A DNA stretch of 64,000 bases from Promineifilum sp019695075 (GTDB taxonomy: Bacteria; Chloroflexota; Anaerolineae; Promineifilales; Promineifilaceae), in NCBI GenBank assembly GCA_026129185.1, contig JAHCIO010000004.1:62001-126000 (forward strand), in the 5' to 3' direction. Position numbers and translations under genes: made by a program. Below the pieces are notes generated by a model. That model did no database searches. It saw nothing but the letters and a program-made list of their open reading frames with translations, and was not told the DNA's origin. This document shows positions 16,007 to 24,932 of the stretch, in pieces. Positions within the stretch are counted from its first letter, which is position 1. Each line of letters opens with the position of its first letter.

Positions 16007-16492
16007 ATGGAGAAAACACTGGCCATGCGCGCCCTGGAGGGCAAGCGCATCCCCTACGAAGCCCTGGAGTACCCCGACGACCTCCGCGACGCCGAGGAGA
16101 TCGCCATCATCCTCGATCTGCCCGCGGAGGAGGTCTTCAAGACGCTGGTCGTCCTGCCGCCGGAGCCGGGCAAAAAGCCGCTGCTGGTGATGATCCCGGC
16201 CGACACACAGCTCGACCTGAAGAAGCTGGCCGCTGCGGTGGGGGCCAAGAAGCTCAAGATGGCCACCCACCGCGAGGCGGAGACGCTCACCGGCCTACAG
16301 GTCGGCGGCATCTCCGCCGTGGCCCTGCTCAACAAGGGCTTTGTCGTCTATATCGACCGCTCGGCCGGCGGGTGCGAGCGCGTCTGCGTCAGCGCGGGCA
16401 AGCGCGGGCTGCAACTGCGGTTGGCCGCGGCCGACCTCATCCAGCTGACCAACGCCCGGCCGGTGGACGTGGCTACGCGCGAGGCCGTCTAG
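16007..16492 (+). CDS. ybaK: Cys-tRNA(Pro) deacylase, YbaK/EbsC family
   Basis: This 161-residue protein belongs to the YbaK trans-editing family, which hydrolyses Cys-tRNA(Pro) produced by prolyl-tRNA synthetase. Family features include EVFKTLVVLP with the conserved Lys, then the ASP-like DTQLDLKKLAAAVGAKKL segment and the glycine-rich GLQVGGISAVALLNKG loop. Length is typical. It is transcribed alone; its TAG stop shares the sequence CTAG with the stop of the convergent S10 peptidase gene. Confidence 0.93.
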   Translation: MEKTLAMRALEGKRIPYEALEYPDDLRDAEEIAIILDLPAEEVFKTLVVLPPEPGKKPLLVMIPADTQLDLKKLAAAVGAKKLKMATHREAETLTGLQVGGISAVALLNKGFVVYIDRSAGGCERVCVSAGKRGLQLRLAAADLIQLTNARPVDVATREAV

Positions 16493-17982
16493 CCGGCCAG
16501 AAACGCCGCCAGATCGGCCCGCAGCCGGGCCAGCGACGGGTCGTGAATGTACATCATGTGGCCGGCCTCGTAGTGGCCGGTGGTGATGTTGCCGCGCAGG
16601 CTCTCGTCGAGTTCCAGGTGGTCGAACGTGTAGCGCGTCGCCAGGTAGGGCGTGGCCAGGTCGTAGGTTCCGTTGGCCACGAAAACGCGCAGGTGTGGGT
16701 TCATGCTCATGGCCTGCCGCAGTGTCTCGCCCACGTTGACGTAGGTGTTCTGGTGGTCGTCGAATGACCACGGCTGCACCCGGTCGCTGAGGATCTCGTA
16801 GGGCAGGTCGCTCTCGAAGCGCAGTTCGCGCCGGACGTAGTCGTTGAGCAAGCCGGTGTATGGCCCCTGGATGAGGGCGTAGCTGGGGTCGAACTCATCG
16901 TACTCGCCGGCCGCGTCGCGGTCGATGCCCGTGTAACGGCTGTCGAGGCGGCCGGTCGTGCGTCGCCGGTCGCGCAGCAGTTCCTTTGTGAAGCGGTGGA
17001 TGTTGATACGCAGGTTGGTGCGCAGGACGTAGTCGGCCGACAGGCCGGTGTAGCGCGCCAGCCGTTCGGCGATGACGGCACGCTCCTCGGCCGGCAGCGC
17101 GTCGCCGCGCAGCAGCGCCAGGGCATACTCGTTCATGGCGAACGCCTCGACCTCGGCCAACAGCGCCGGCAACTCTGTGGGTATGTCCGGCCCCAGGCGG
17201 CCGTGGTAGTGGGCCGTGGCCGCGTAGGTGGGCAGGAAGAGCATGTAGGGCAGGTCGTTGCCCGGCGCGAAGTGGAGAGTCATGAAGTTCAGCACCACGG
17301 AGATGAGCATGATGCCATTGAGGTACAAGCCGTGGCGCTCCTGCAAGTGGCCGGCCAGGCCGGCGGCGCGGGTCGTGCCGTAGCTCTCGCCGATGAGGTA
17401 GCGCGGCGACGCCCAGCGGTGGTTGCGCGACAGGTAGAGGCGGATGAACTCGCCCACCGACTCGATGTCGGGCTTGAAGCCGTGGAACTGCTTGTCCGCC
17501 TCGCCGGGCACGGCGCGGCTGAAGCCGGTCGTCACCGGGTCGATGAACACCAGGTCGGTCTTGTCCAGCAGGCTATAGTCGTTGTTCACCAGGCGGTAGG
17601 GCGGCGGCAGCGGCCGGCCGTCCTCCTCCAGCACGACACGCCGCGGGCCGAGCAGCCCCAGATGGAGCCACACCGACGACGAGCCGGGGCCGCCGTTGAA
17701 GGCGAAGGTGATCGGCCGGGCAGCGACGTAGCCCGCCTCGCTCGCGCCGGCCGGGCGGTCGCGGGTGTAGGCCACGAAGAAGACGGCCGCCTTGGGCTTC
17801 TCGCCCGTCTTTTCGTCCTCGGCCTTGAGGATGAGGCGGCCGGCGGTGGCCTGATAGCTGACCGTCTCGCCGTTGATGACGACCGAGTGGCTGGTCTGGG
17901 AGATGACATCCACGGGCGGCGGGATGGGCGGAGTTTTGTCGTTCTTGTCGGCGGCTTTGTCCGGGGTGTCGGGCGTGGTCAT
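16489..17982 (-). CDS. Serine carboxypeptidase-like protein (peptidase family S10)
   Basis: This 497-residue alpha/beta-hydrolase has the S10 triad: Ser in GESYGTTRAAGLA, Asp in NGTYDLATPY and His in YEAGHMMY. The oxyanion-hole segment FNGGPGSSS is intact. I set the start at ATG 17982 (MTTPDTPDK), preceded by AAGGAGA; an upstream in-frame ATG at 18087 would overlap the divergent promoter region. No signal peptide follows this start, so the enzyme would be cytoplasmic, as in several bacterial S10 homologues. A Pro-rich N-terminal stretch precedes the fold. It overlaps the ybaK stop by four bases. Confidence 0.92.
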   Translation of the reverse strand: MTTPDTPDKAADKNDKTPPIPPPVDVISQTSHSVVINGETVSYQATAGRLILKAEDEKTGEKPKAAVFFVAYTRDRPAGASEAGYVAARPITFAFNGGPGSSSVWLHLGLLGPRRVVLEEDGRPLPPPYRLVNNDYSLLDKTDLVFIDPVTTGFSRAVPGEADKQFHGFKPDIESVGEFIRLYLSRNHRWASPRYLIGESYGTTRAAGLAGHLQERHGLYLNGIMLISVVLNFMTLHFAPGNDLPYMLFLPTYAATAHYHGRLGPDIPTELPALLAEVEAFAMNEYALALLRGDALPAEERAVIAERLARYTGLSADYVLRTNLRINIHRFTKELLRDRRRTTGRLDSRYTGIDRDAAGEYDEFDPSYALIQGPYTGLLNDYVRRELRFESDLPYEILSDRVQPWSFDDHQNTYVNVGETLRQAMSMNPHLRVFVANGTYDLATPYLATRYTFDHLELDESLRGNITTGHYEAGHMMYIHDPSLARLRADLAAFLAG

Positions 17983-18100
17983 GGTTGGTCTCCTTAGCGT
18001 GTGGATGATAGCCCGATTCAAGCACAACTTGGCCGGCGTTGCCAGATTCGGGCGCGGTTGTGCCCGCGCGCTATTGCCTGTCGTCATCGACCGCCCGCGC

Positions 18101-18106
18101 TATAAT
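18101..18106 (+). promoter_or_regulatory. TATAAT -10 element for the M16-CLC-phosphatase operon
   Basis: A perfect TATAAT sits 48 bases before ATG 18154 in the divergent gap with the S10 gene. No strong -35 hexamer lies at 16-18 bases. Confidence 0.45.
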
Positions 18107-18153
18107 CACGATCTTTGGGTCGATTCATTCCTTTTGCTTGCCGGAGTAAGTGG

Positions 18154-19476
18154 ATGGCACTGGCAGTCACCAAGACACAACTCGACAACGGCCTGACCGT
18201 TGTCCTCAAAGAGATGCATCACGCCCCCGTGGCGACCTTCATGGTCTGGTATCGCGTCGGCAGCCGCAACGAAATCCCCGGCCGCACGGGCGTATCCCAC
18301 TGGGTCGAACACATGATGTTCAAGGGCACGCCGCAACACCCCGGCCACCTGCTCGACCGCATCATCTCCCGCGAGGGCGGCCACTGGAACGCCTTCACCT
18401 GGCTTGACTACACCGCTTACTACGAGACCATGCCCGCCGACCGCATCGACATTGCCCTGCGCCTGGAGGCCGACCGCATGGCCAATACGGCGATGTTGCC
18501 GGACGAGGTCGAGTCGGAGCGGACGGTCATCTTGCAAGAGCGGGCCATGTACGCCAACGAGCCGCGCTTCCTGCTGGACGAGGAGCTGACAGCAGCGGCC
18601 TTCCGCGTTCACCCCTACCATCACGAGGTCATCGGCGACACGGCCGACCTGGTCAGCATGACCCGCGACGACCTCTATGGCCACTACCGCCGCCACTACG
18701 TGCCCAACAACGCCATCGCTGTCGTCGTTGGCGACTTCGACACGGCGACGATGCTGGCGCGGATCGCCGAGTTGTTCGGCGGCGCGGCGGCGGGCGAGGC
18801 CGCCGCGCCCATTCGCCGCGCCGAGCCGCCGCAGATGGGCGAGCGCCGGGTGACGATCCATGGCCCGGGCGACACCGCCTTCCTGACCTTTGCCTACCGC
18901 GCGCCGGCGGCCGGCCACCCTGACTACCCGGCCATGACGCTGCTCAACGCCGCCTTTGCCGGCGGCAGCAGCCTGGGCATGTTCGCCGGCGGCGGCTCGA
19001 ACCGCAGCTCGCGTCTCTATAAAGCTCTGGTGACCACGGAACTGGCCGCCGGCGCATACGGCAGTCTGATCCCCACCATCGACCCCTTTCTCTACACCAT
19101 CAACGCCGTCGTCCGCGCCGGGCGCGCCCCGGCCGAGGTCGAGGCGGCCCTGGAAAGCGAACTGGCTCGCCTGGCGACAGAGCCGATCACGCCCGCCGAG
19201 CTGCAAAAGGCCCTCAAGCGGGCGCGGGCGCAGTTCATCATGGCCGGGGAGAGCATTTCCGGCCAGGCGCAACTGCTGGGCGCGGCCGAGGCGACGACGG
19301 GTGACTATGGTTGGTTCGAGACGGTGCTGGAGCGCCTGAGTCAGGTGACGCCGGAAGACATCGACCGCGTGCGGGCGGCCTATCTGACGCCGCGCAACCG
19401 CACCGTCGGCCTCTACCTGCCGGACGGTCACGCCGCCGCGGCCGACGACGACGAGCCGGCCGAGATGGACGAATGA
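18154..19476 (+). CDS. M16 zinc peptidase, catalytic subunit
   Basis: This 440-residue protein has the inverted zinc motif HxxEH (His49-Trp-Val-Glu52-His53) and a downstream acidic ligand around Glu129 in VILQER. It is the size of single-unit M16B peptidases, which work as pairs of one catalytic and one non-catalytic chain. The second chain is very likely the protein at 23147. The start ATG 18154 follows GGAGTAAG; an upstream in-frame ATG (18115) has no ribosome binding site. The stop overlaps the CLC channel start as ATGA. There is no signal peptide. Confidence 0.94.
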   Translation: MALAVTKTQLDNGLTVVLKEMHHAPVATFMVWYRVGSRNEIPGRTGVSHWVEHMMFKGTPQHPGHLLDRIISREGGHWNAFTWLDYTAYYETMPADRIDIALRLEADRMANTAMLPDEVESERTVILQERAMYANEPRFLLDEELTAAAFRVHPYHHEVIGDTADLVSMTRDDLYGHYRRHYVPNNAIAVVVGDFDTATMLARIAELFGGAAAGEAAAPIRRAEPPQMGERRVTIHGPGDTAFLTFAYRAPAAGHPDYPAMTLLNAAFAGGSSLGMFAGGGSNRSSRLYKALVTTELAAGAYGSLIPTIDPFLYTINAVVRAGRAPAEVEAALESELARLATEPITPAELQKALKRARAQFIMAGESISGQAQLLGAAEATTGDYGWFETVLERLSQVTPEDIDRVRAAYLTPRNRTVGLYLPDGHAAAADDDEPAEMDE

Positions 19477-21278
19477 CGCCGTTCGGCCGGTGGCTGTCGG
19501 CCAGTCCCCTGCGCCCTATTGCTCGCCGCTTCCGGGACGACCTGCCCGGCAGTTTCGACCGCGACAACCGGCGGCTGGTCGTCCAATCCATCGTCGTCGG
19601 CGCGGCCGTCTGGGCGCCGGTCTTTCTGCTCCGGCTGCTGGTCCATGAGACATTTGCGCTCGTTGTCGCCTGGCTCAGCGATCGGCCAGTGCTGTTGCTG
19701 GCCCTGCCGCTGCTGGTCGGGGCGGGCATCGTCGCTCTCATCGTCGCCCGCGGCCGGCCGGCCATGATCGCCTATCGTGACGAGCACGACCACATCCATG
19801 AGTTAATCGACGTGGAGGGCGACGGCATCGAGCGCGCCATCGCCCTCTACTACGCCTCCGAACCGTCGTTTGAGCGGGCGCTGCTGGGTAAGGAGGGCGT
19901 CGAGGTGCGCTGGGAGTTGCCGACCGTATCGCTGGCGGCGCGCAAGTTCGCGGCCACGTGGGCCACGCTGGGCAGCGGCGGCAGCGGCGGCCTGGAGGCC
20001 AGCGTGGCCCTCATGGGCGAGAGCATCGCCGCGGCCATGTTCAAGCCCCGGCCGCTGCTGCGCGCCGGCGCCAAGCGCCGCTGGCTGAGCGGCCCGCTGG
20101 CCTGGTGGTCGTCGGTGGAGACCGATCACTTGCAGACCGCTCAACTCAGCGGCATCGCCGCGGCCGTGGCCACGCTGACCGGCGCGCCATTCACGTCGGC
20201 CTTCTTCGCCGCCGAGGTCATGTATCGCCGCCGGCCGTTGGTGGAAAAGCTCATCTACTCGCTCATTGCCACGCTGGTGGCCTACTTCCTCAGTAGCATC
20301 GTCCACGTCGGCCACCAGGCACTCTTTGCCGTCGATTCGCTCTACCTGCCGGCCAGCAATTGGGGCTACTATGGGCTGGTGCTGCTCATCGCGCTGATCG
20401 TTGCCCTGATCAGCGCCGTCTTCATCCGCTTACGGCGCGCCGCCGACAACGCCTTCCATCGCCGCCTGCCCGCTCCCTGGCCGCGGCATCTGATCGGCGC
20501 GGGGCTGACGGCTCTGGTCGCCGCCGGTGTGGTCGCGCTCACGTTCGGCCGCGGCCTTATTGACCACAGTGGGGCGCTGCAACTGGTGCTGGGGCCGGGC
20601 GACTGGGCCATTGAGCGGGCGATGGCCGGCGAACTGACCCTGGGGCTGGCGTTGGTGGCCCTGGTCGGCAAGATGGCGGCCACGGCCACGACCATCGGCT
20701 CCGGCGGCTCGGCCGGGCTGCTCATCCCGTCGCTCTATCTGGGCGCGATGGTGGCCACCGTCGTCGCCGCCATGACGCCTTACCAGCCCATGACGCTCAT
20801 CATCCCGGCGATGACGGCCAGCCTGGTGTCCATCGTCAACGTGCCCATCGCCGCCATCCTGTTGCCCGTCGAGTTGTTCAGCGGCCACTATTTGCCCGCG
20901 GCGTTGCTGGCCGTGGTCGTCTGCTCCCTGCTCACGCAGAAGACGGCCATCTATCGCTCCCAGCGCCAGGGCTTCGACAACCGGCAGATCGCGCCCGGCG
21001 TGGCCGTCCGGCGGGTGATGGTTCCGGCCCATTGGGATCGGCGCACATTGGTCGATCTCGATCTACGCCGCCGCTTCAACGTCACCGTGATCGGCGTGTT
21101 GGAACTTGCCGGCGAAGATGGCCGCGCCCAGGTGCGGCTCGACCCGGCCATCTCCCTGCCGCTCAGCATCGGCGACACCATCGTTGTCTTGGGGGCCGAT
21201 GATGACCTGGATCGGCTGGATCGCCACATCCAGACGCGCGTGCGGGAGACCGAGGCGAACGCGCCCCCCGGCGGCTAG
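19473..21278 (+). CDS. CLC-type chloride channel/antiporter with C-terminal TrkA-C-like domain
   Basis: This 601-residue membrane protein carries the CLC selectivity segments in modified form: TLGSGGSGGLEASVALMGES near residues 165-185 and TTIGSGGSAGLLIPSLYLGA near 405-425. About ten or more helices lie between residues 35 and 500. The last 90 residues (from about RRVMVPAHW) form a soluble domain resembling a RCK/TrkA-C ligand-binding fold. The gating glutamate position reads LEAS, with Glu kept. The gene is translationally coupled to the M16 peptidase before it. Confidence 0.93.
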   Translation: MTPFGRWLSASPLRPIARRFRDDLPGSFDRDNRRLVVQSIVVGAAVWAPVFLLRLLVHETFALVVAWLSDRPVLLLALPLLVGAGIVALIVARGRPAMIAYRDEHDHIHELIDVEGDGIERAIALYYASEPSFERALLGKEGVEVRWELPTVSLAARKFAATWATLGSGGSGGLEASVALMGESIAAAMFKPRPLLRAGAKRRWLSGPLAWWSSVETDHLQTAQLSGIAAAVATLTGAPFTSAFFAAEVMYRRRPLVEKLIYSLIATLVAYFLSSIVHVGHQALFAVDSLYLPASNWGYYGLVLLIALIVALISAVFIRLRRAADNAFHRRLPAPWPRHLIGAGLTALVAAGVVALTFGRGLIDHSGALQLVLGPGDWAIERAMAGELTLGLALVALVGKMAATATTIGSGGSAGLLIPSLYLGAMVATVVAAMTPYQPMTLIIPAMTASLVSIVNVPIAAILLPVELFSGHYLPAALLAVVVCSLLTQKTAIYRSQRQGFDNRQIAPGVAVRRVMVPAHWDRRTLVDLDLRRRFNVTVIGVLELAGEDGRAQVRLDPAISLPLSIGDTIVVLGADDDLDRLDRHIQTRVRETEANAPPGG

Positions 21279-21290
21279 GCCGCGAGGACT

Positions 21291-23150
21291 ATGCTAGAAT
21301 TGGACGAAATGACCGCTCAGTCCGATCTGATCCTCGACTTGCAGACGCTGAATCAGATCTCCCAGACCCTGAATCAGTCGACCGACGTGCATACGGCGTT
21401 GAACACGTCGTTGGCCCAACTGGTCGATCTGATGGGCATGGAGACGGGCTGGGTGTTCGTCCGCGAGGAGGCCGCCACTGACCGCTGGGCCGGCCGCGGC
21501 TTCCGGCTGGCGGCCCACTATAACCTGCCGCCCGCCCTGGCCCTGACCAACCCCGACGCCTGGGACAAGAACTGCGACTGCCAGGCCCTCTGCCGCGACG
21601 GGCAGCTCACCGGGGCCTACAACGAAGTGCGTTGCAGCCGGCTGGGCAGCGTGGACGGCCAGCGCAACGGGCTGGTCGTCCACGCCACCACGCCCCTGCG
21701 CGCCGGCGACCGCGTGCTGGGCATCCTCAATGTTGCCGCGCCGGCCTGGTCGGCCTTCACGCCGCGCAGCCTGACGCTGCTGAGCACTGTCGGCAGCCAG
21801 ATGGGCATCGCTCTGGAACGGGCGCGCCTGTTCGACGCCCTGCAGGAGCAGCGCATCCATGAGCAGGCGACGCTGCTGGATCTGTCGCAGCAACTCCTCA
21901 GCCGCCGCGATCTCGATGACCTCATGGCCTTCCTTGTGGCCGAGGTGCGCAGCCTGCTGGCCGCCGACGCCTGCGCTGTGCTGTTGACGGGCGACGAGCC
22001 GGACACGCTCATCTTCCGGGCGGCCTCCGGCTGGTTGGGCGACCCTGTCGGCGAGGGCTATCGCGTGCCGGCCGATGACTCAACCGGCTCCGGCCAGGTC
22101 ATGCGCACGCAGAGCGTCCTGCTGCTTGAGGATTTATCGCGCCAGGACCCGCCTCTGTGGACGCCGGAGTGGTTGGCCCGCGAGGGCTTCCGGGCGGCGG
22201 CCATCGTGCCCCTGGTGGCCAACGGGGAGTCAATCGGCGCGCTGGTCATCGATTCGCGCCAGCCGCGCCGCTTCAGCGAGGTCGAGGTGCGTCTGTTGCG
22301 GCTGATGGCTAACCAGGCGGCGCTGGCCATCGAGAAGGCCCGGCTCCACCATGCGGAGTTGCAGCGCCAACGCATCGAGGAAGAGTTGGCCGTCGGCCGC
22401 AGCATTCAGCGCAGCATGATGCCGGCCCAGACGCCGCAGTTGCCCGGCTGGCAGTTCGCCACCGACTTCGAGGCCGCTCGCCAGGTCGGCGGCGATTTCT
22501 ACGACTACTTCCTTCTACCGGGCGAGCCGGGGCGGTGGGGGCTGGTCATCGCCGACGTGTCCGACACCGGCGTGCCCGCGGCGCTATTCATGGCCCTCAG
22601 CCGCACGACCATTCGCAACCTGGCCCTGCGCGGCCGCGCCCCAGCCGACGTTATCTCCTGGGCCAATCGCTTCATCCAGGAGGACAGCCAGTCGGATATG
22701 TTCCTGACGGTCTTCTACGCCGAACTGGACACGCGCGACGGCCGCCTGACCTACGCCAACGCCGGTCACAACCCACCGCTGCTCTGGCGGGCGGCCACGG
22801 GCGCTTTCGAGACGCTGGACACGACCTGCCCGTTGTTGGGCGTGCTGCCGGAACTGGATGTCCAAGTCCTCCAGACGATCCTCCACCCCGGCGACGTGCT
22901 TGTGCTCTACACCGACGGCATCACCGAGGCATTTGACGGTGACTACAACGAGTTTGGCCGCGCCCGCCTGGAACAGACCATCGGCGACCTGCTGGCGCAA
23001 CGCCCCGCTGCCACGGCGGCCGACGTTCAGACGGCCATCACCGCCGCTGTGCGCGACTTCATCGGCCGGGCCGTAGATTCGGCCGGAGTCTTGGATGAAC
23101 AGCCGGACGACATGACCCTTCTGATTATCCGACGCGGAGAGAATCAATGA
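21291..23150 (+). CDS. GAF-GAF-SpoIIE (PP2C-type) serine phosphatase
   Basis: This 619-residue cytoplasmic signalling protein has GAF domains at about residues 16-185 and 200-355, a short coiled linker (EKARLHHAELQRQRIEEELA) and an RsbU/SpoIIE phosphatase domain from about 385 to the end with VGGDFYDYF, IADVSDTGVPAALFMA and YTDGITEAF motifs. Metal-binding aspartates are kept. GAF1 contains a cysteine set (Cys95, Cys97, Cys101, Cys115) that could bind metal or an Fe-S cluster. Such phosphatases usually act on anti-anti-sigma factors, but none is encoded nearby. It begins 12 bases after the CLC gene (GAGG upstream) and overlaps the next gene as ATGA. Confidence 0.92.
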   Translation: MLELDEMTAQSDLILDLQTLNQISQTLNQSTDVHTALNTSLAQLVDLMGMETGWVFVREEAATDRWAGRGFRLAAHYNLPPALALTNPDAWDKNCDCQALCRDGQLTGAYNEVRCSRLGSVDGQRNGLVVHATTPLRAGDRVLGILNVAAPAWSAFTPRSLTLLSTVGSQMGIALERARLFDALQEQRIHEQATLLDLSQQLLSRRDLDDLMAFLVAEVRSLLAADACAVLLTGDEPDTLIFRAASGWLGDPVGEGYRVPADDSTGSGQVMRTQSVLLLEDLSRQDPPLWTPEWLAREGFRAAAIVPLVANGESIGALVIDSRQPRRFSEVEVRLLRLMANQAALAIEKARLHHAELQRQRIEEELAVGRSIQRSMMPAQTPQLPGWQFATDFEAARQVGGDFYDYFLLPGEPGRWGLVIADVSDTGVPAALFMALSRTTIRNLALRGRAPADVISWANRFIQEDSQSDMFLTVFYAELDTRDGRLTYANAGHNPPLLWRAATGAFETLDTTCPLLGVLPELDVQVLQTILHPGDVLVLYTDGITEAFDGDYNEFGRARLEQTIGDLLAQRPAATAADVQTAITAAVRDFIGRAVDSAGVLDEQPDDMTLLIIRRGENQ

Positions 23151-24430
23151 GCGCTCCCAGTTATCCCGGCCCGGAGACGATCCGCCGTTACATCCTCGAC
23201 AACGGCATCACCGTGCTGCTCTACGAGAATATGTCCAGCAACACCGTCGCGCTTTCGGGCGTTGTGCGTGCGGGGGCCGTCGTCGAGCCGGCCGCGCAGG
23301 CCGGACTGGCCGACTTCACCGCCGACCTGCTCATTCGCGGCAGTTCGCGCTGGACGTTCGAGGCCAGCGCCGAAGCCCTGGAATCGGTCGGCGCGGGCAT
23401 TGGCTTCGGTGGCAGCCGGCACACGACGGGTTTCTCCACCCATAGTCTCGTCGAAGACCTCGACCTGGTGCTTGACATCGCCGCCGACGCGCTGCTGCGG
23501 CCGCTCTTTCCGGCCGACCACGTCGAGCGCGTCCGCGGCCAGACGATCACCGGCCTGCAAATGCGAGCTAACGACACGGGCGACATGGCCCGCCTGGCCT
23601 TCTACGAGGCGGCCTACCCCGGCCACCCCTACAGCCGCTCGGTCAACGGCTACGAGGAGACGGTCAGCGGCCTGGGCCGTGACGACCTGGCCGATTTCCA
23701 CGCCCGCTACTATGGCCCGCGAGACATGATCATCGGCCTGGCCGGGGCCATTCGCGCCGACGAGGCGCTGGCCAAGCTGGAAAGCGCCTTCGGCGGCTGG
23801 CGTAACGACGCGCAGGAGGCCGTGCCCCTCGTGGGCGATGCGGCCCGGCCATCCGGCCTGACGCGCCGGGCCGTGGCCATGCCCGATAAGCATCAGGTCG
23901 ACGTGGTCATGGGCCTGCCCGGGCCGCGCCGCGCCGCGCCCGACTACCTCGACGCCAGCCTGATGAACTCCATCCTGGGCGTCTTCGGCATGATGGGCCG
24001 CATTGGCCAGAACGTGCGCGAGGAGCAGGGGTTGGCCTATTATGCCTCCAGCCGGCTGCACGGTGGGCTGGGGCCGGGGCCGTGGGTAGCCTCGGCCGGC
24101 GTGGCCCCGGACAAGGTCGAGCAGGCCATTGAGTCCATTCGCCACGAGATTCGCCGCATCCAGGACGAGCCGGTGCCGGCTGAAGAACTGGCCGACAGCC
24201 AGGCCTATCGCACCGGGTCGCTGCCCATGAGCCTGGAAACCAACCACGGCCTTGTCGATGTCATCACCGACATGGAGCTATACAATCTGGGTCTGGACTA
24301 CTTGCAAACCTACACGCCCCGCATTCTGGCCATCACCGCCGACGATGTTATGGCCGCGGCGCGCAAGTATCTCAGCGCCGCTGACCTGGTCATCGCTGTC
24401 GCGGGGCCGGGGGTAGGGGCTAGGGAATAG
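23147..24430 (+). CDS. M16 family peptidase-like protein, non-catalytic subunit
   Basis: The 427-residue protein has the M16 fold but lacks the zinc site: the HxxEH position reads GLADFTADLL. The C-terminal half keeps family features such as NVREEQGLAYYASSRLHGGLG. It probably pairs with the active peptidase at 18154, as in other two-chain M16B enzymes. Unusually, the two genes are separated by a channel and a phosphatase gene. The ATG overlaps the phosphatase stop. The last residues (VGARE) and the TAG stop fall inside a family B repeat. Confidence 0.92.
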   Translation: MSAPSYPGPETIRRYILDNGITVLLYENMSSNTVALSGVVRAGAVVEPAAQAGLADFTADLLIRGSSRWTFEASAEALESVGAGIGFGGSRHTTGFSTHSLVEDLDLVLDIAADALLRPLFPADHVERVRGQTITGLQMRANDTGDMARLAFYEAAYPGHPYSRSVNGYEETVSGLGRDDLADFHARYYGPRDMIIGLAGAIRADEALAKLESAFGGWRNDAQEAVPLVGDAARPSGLTRRAVAMPDKHQVDVVMGLPGPRRAAPDYLDASLMNSILGVFGMMGRIGQNVREEQGLAYYASSRLHGGLGPGPWVASAGVAPDKVEQAIESIRHEIRRIQDEPVPAEELADSQAYRTGSLPMSLETNHGLVDVITDMELYNLGLDYLQTYTPRILAITADDVMAAARKYLSAADLVIAVAGPGVGARE

Positions 24431-24492
24431 GGATTAGGGGCTAGGGGAAGCGCACTCTTGCTATCCCCTAATCCCTAATCCCTATCCCCTAC
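24413..24492. repeat. Family B inverted repeat (TAGGGGATTAGGG type)
   Basis: Left arm with repeated GTAGGGGCTAGGGAATAGGG-type units and right arm with CCCTAATCCCTATCCCC units can fold into a long hairpin around a short centre (GAAGCGCACTCTTGC). It supplies the end of the M16-like gene. Confidence 0.8.
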
Positions 24493-24509
24493 AAAGGAGG
24501 CGCAGTGCA

Positions 24510-24932
24510 TTGATGTTGGCCACAGGCATTGACCTAATCGAGATCGACCGCGTGCGGCGCGGGCTGGAGCGCTATGGCGCGCGCTTCGCCGATCGTTTCT
24601 TCACGCCGCGCGAGCAGAGCCAGTGCGCCGGCCGCGCTGATAGTCTGGCCGGCCGCTTCGCCGTCAAAGAGGCGGTCGGTAAGGCGCTGGGGACGGGCAT
24701 CGGCGACGTCGGCTGGAAGGACATCGAAGTACTCAGCGACGACCGCGGCCGGCCCCACCTGATGCTCCACAATGCTGCCGAGCGGCTGGCGGCCGAGCGC
24801 GGCCTGAGCCACTGGGCCATCAGCCTCTCGCACACGGCCACCCACGCCGTCGGCCTGGCCGTGGCCGCGGAGGCTTGGCCCCCTCGCCCTCTGGGGGAGG
24901 GTTGGGGAGAGGGCAGCGAGGTGATTCCATGA
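24510..24932 (+). CDS. acpS: Holo-[acyl-carrier-protein] synthase
   Basis: This 140-residue enzyme transfers 4'-phosphopantetheine from CoA to acyl carrier protein. It shows GIDLIEIDR with the magnesium-binding Asp and FAVKEAVGKALGTG with the catalytic Glu/Lys region, plus SLSHTATHAVG. AAAGGAGG ends at 24500, giving ideal spacing for TTG 24510; ATG 24513 is the alternative. The core is 120 residues; the last 20 (from EAWPPRPLGEG) are encoded by a C/G-rich palindrome, so the tail is probably repeat-derived. The stop overlaps the PIG-L start as ATGA. Confidence 0.93.
   Translation: MMLATGIDLIEIDRVRRGLERYGARFADRFFTPREQSQCAGRADSLAGRFAVKEAVGKALGTGIGDVGWKDIEVLSDDRGRPHLMLHNAAERLAAERGLSHWAISLSHTATHAVGLAVAAEAWPPRPLGEGWGEGSEVIP
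24881..24916. repeat. CCCTCGCCCT/GGGAGGG palindromic repeat inside the acpS 3' end
   Basis: CCCCCTCGCCCTC, a short loop and GGGGGAGGGTTGGGGAGAGG form an imperfect inverted repeat of a type widespread between genes in environmental bacteria. Here it encodes the acpS C-terminal extension. Confidence 0.6.

Noticed and set aside
14646..16190. 514-codon plus-strand ORF
   Set aside because: It lies antisense to the GH13 amylase, whose catalytic motifs are intact, and runs into ybaK in another frame.
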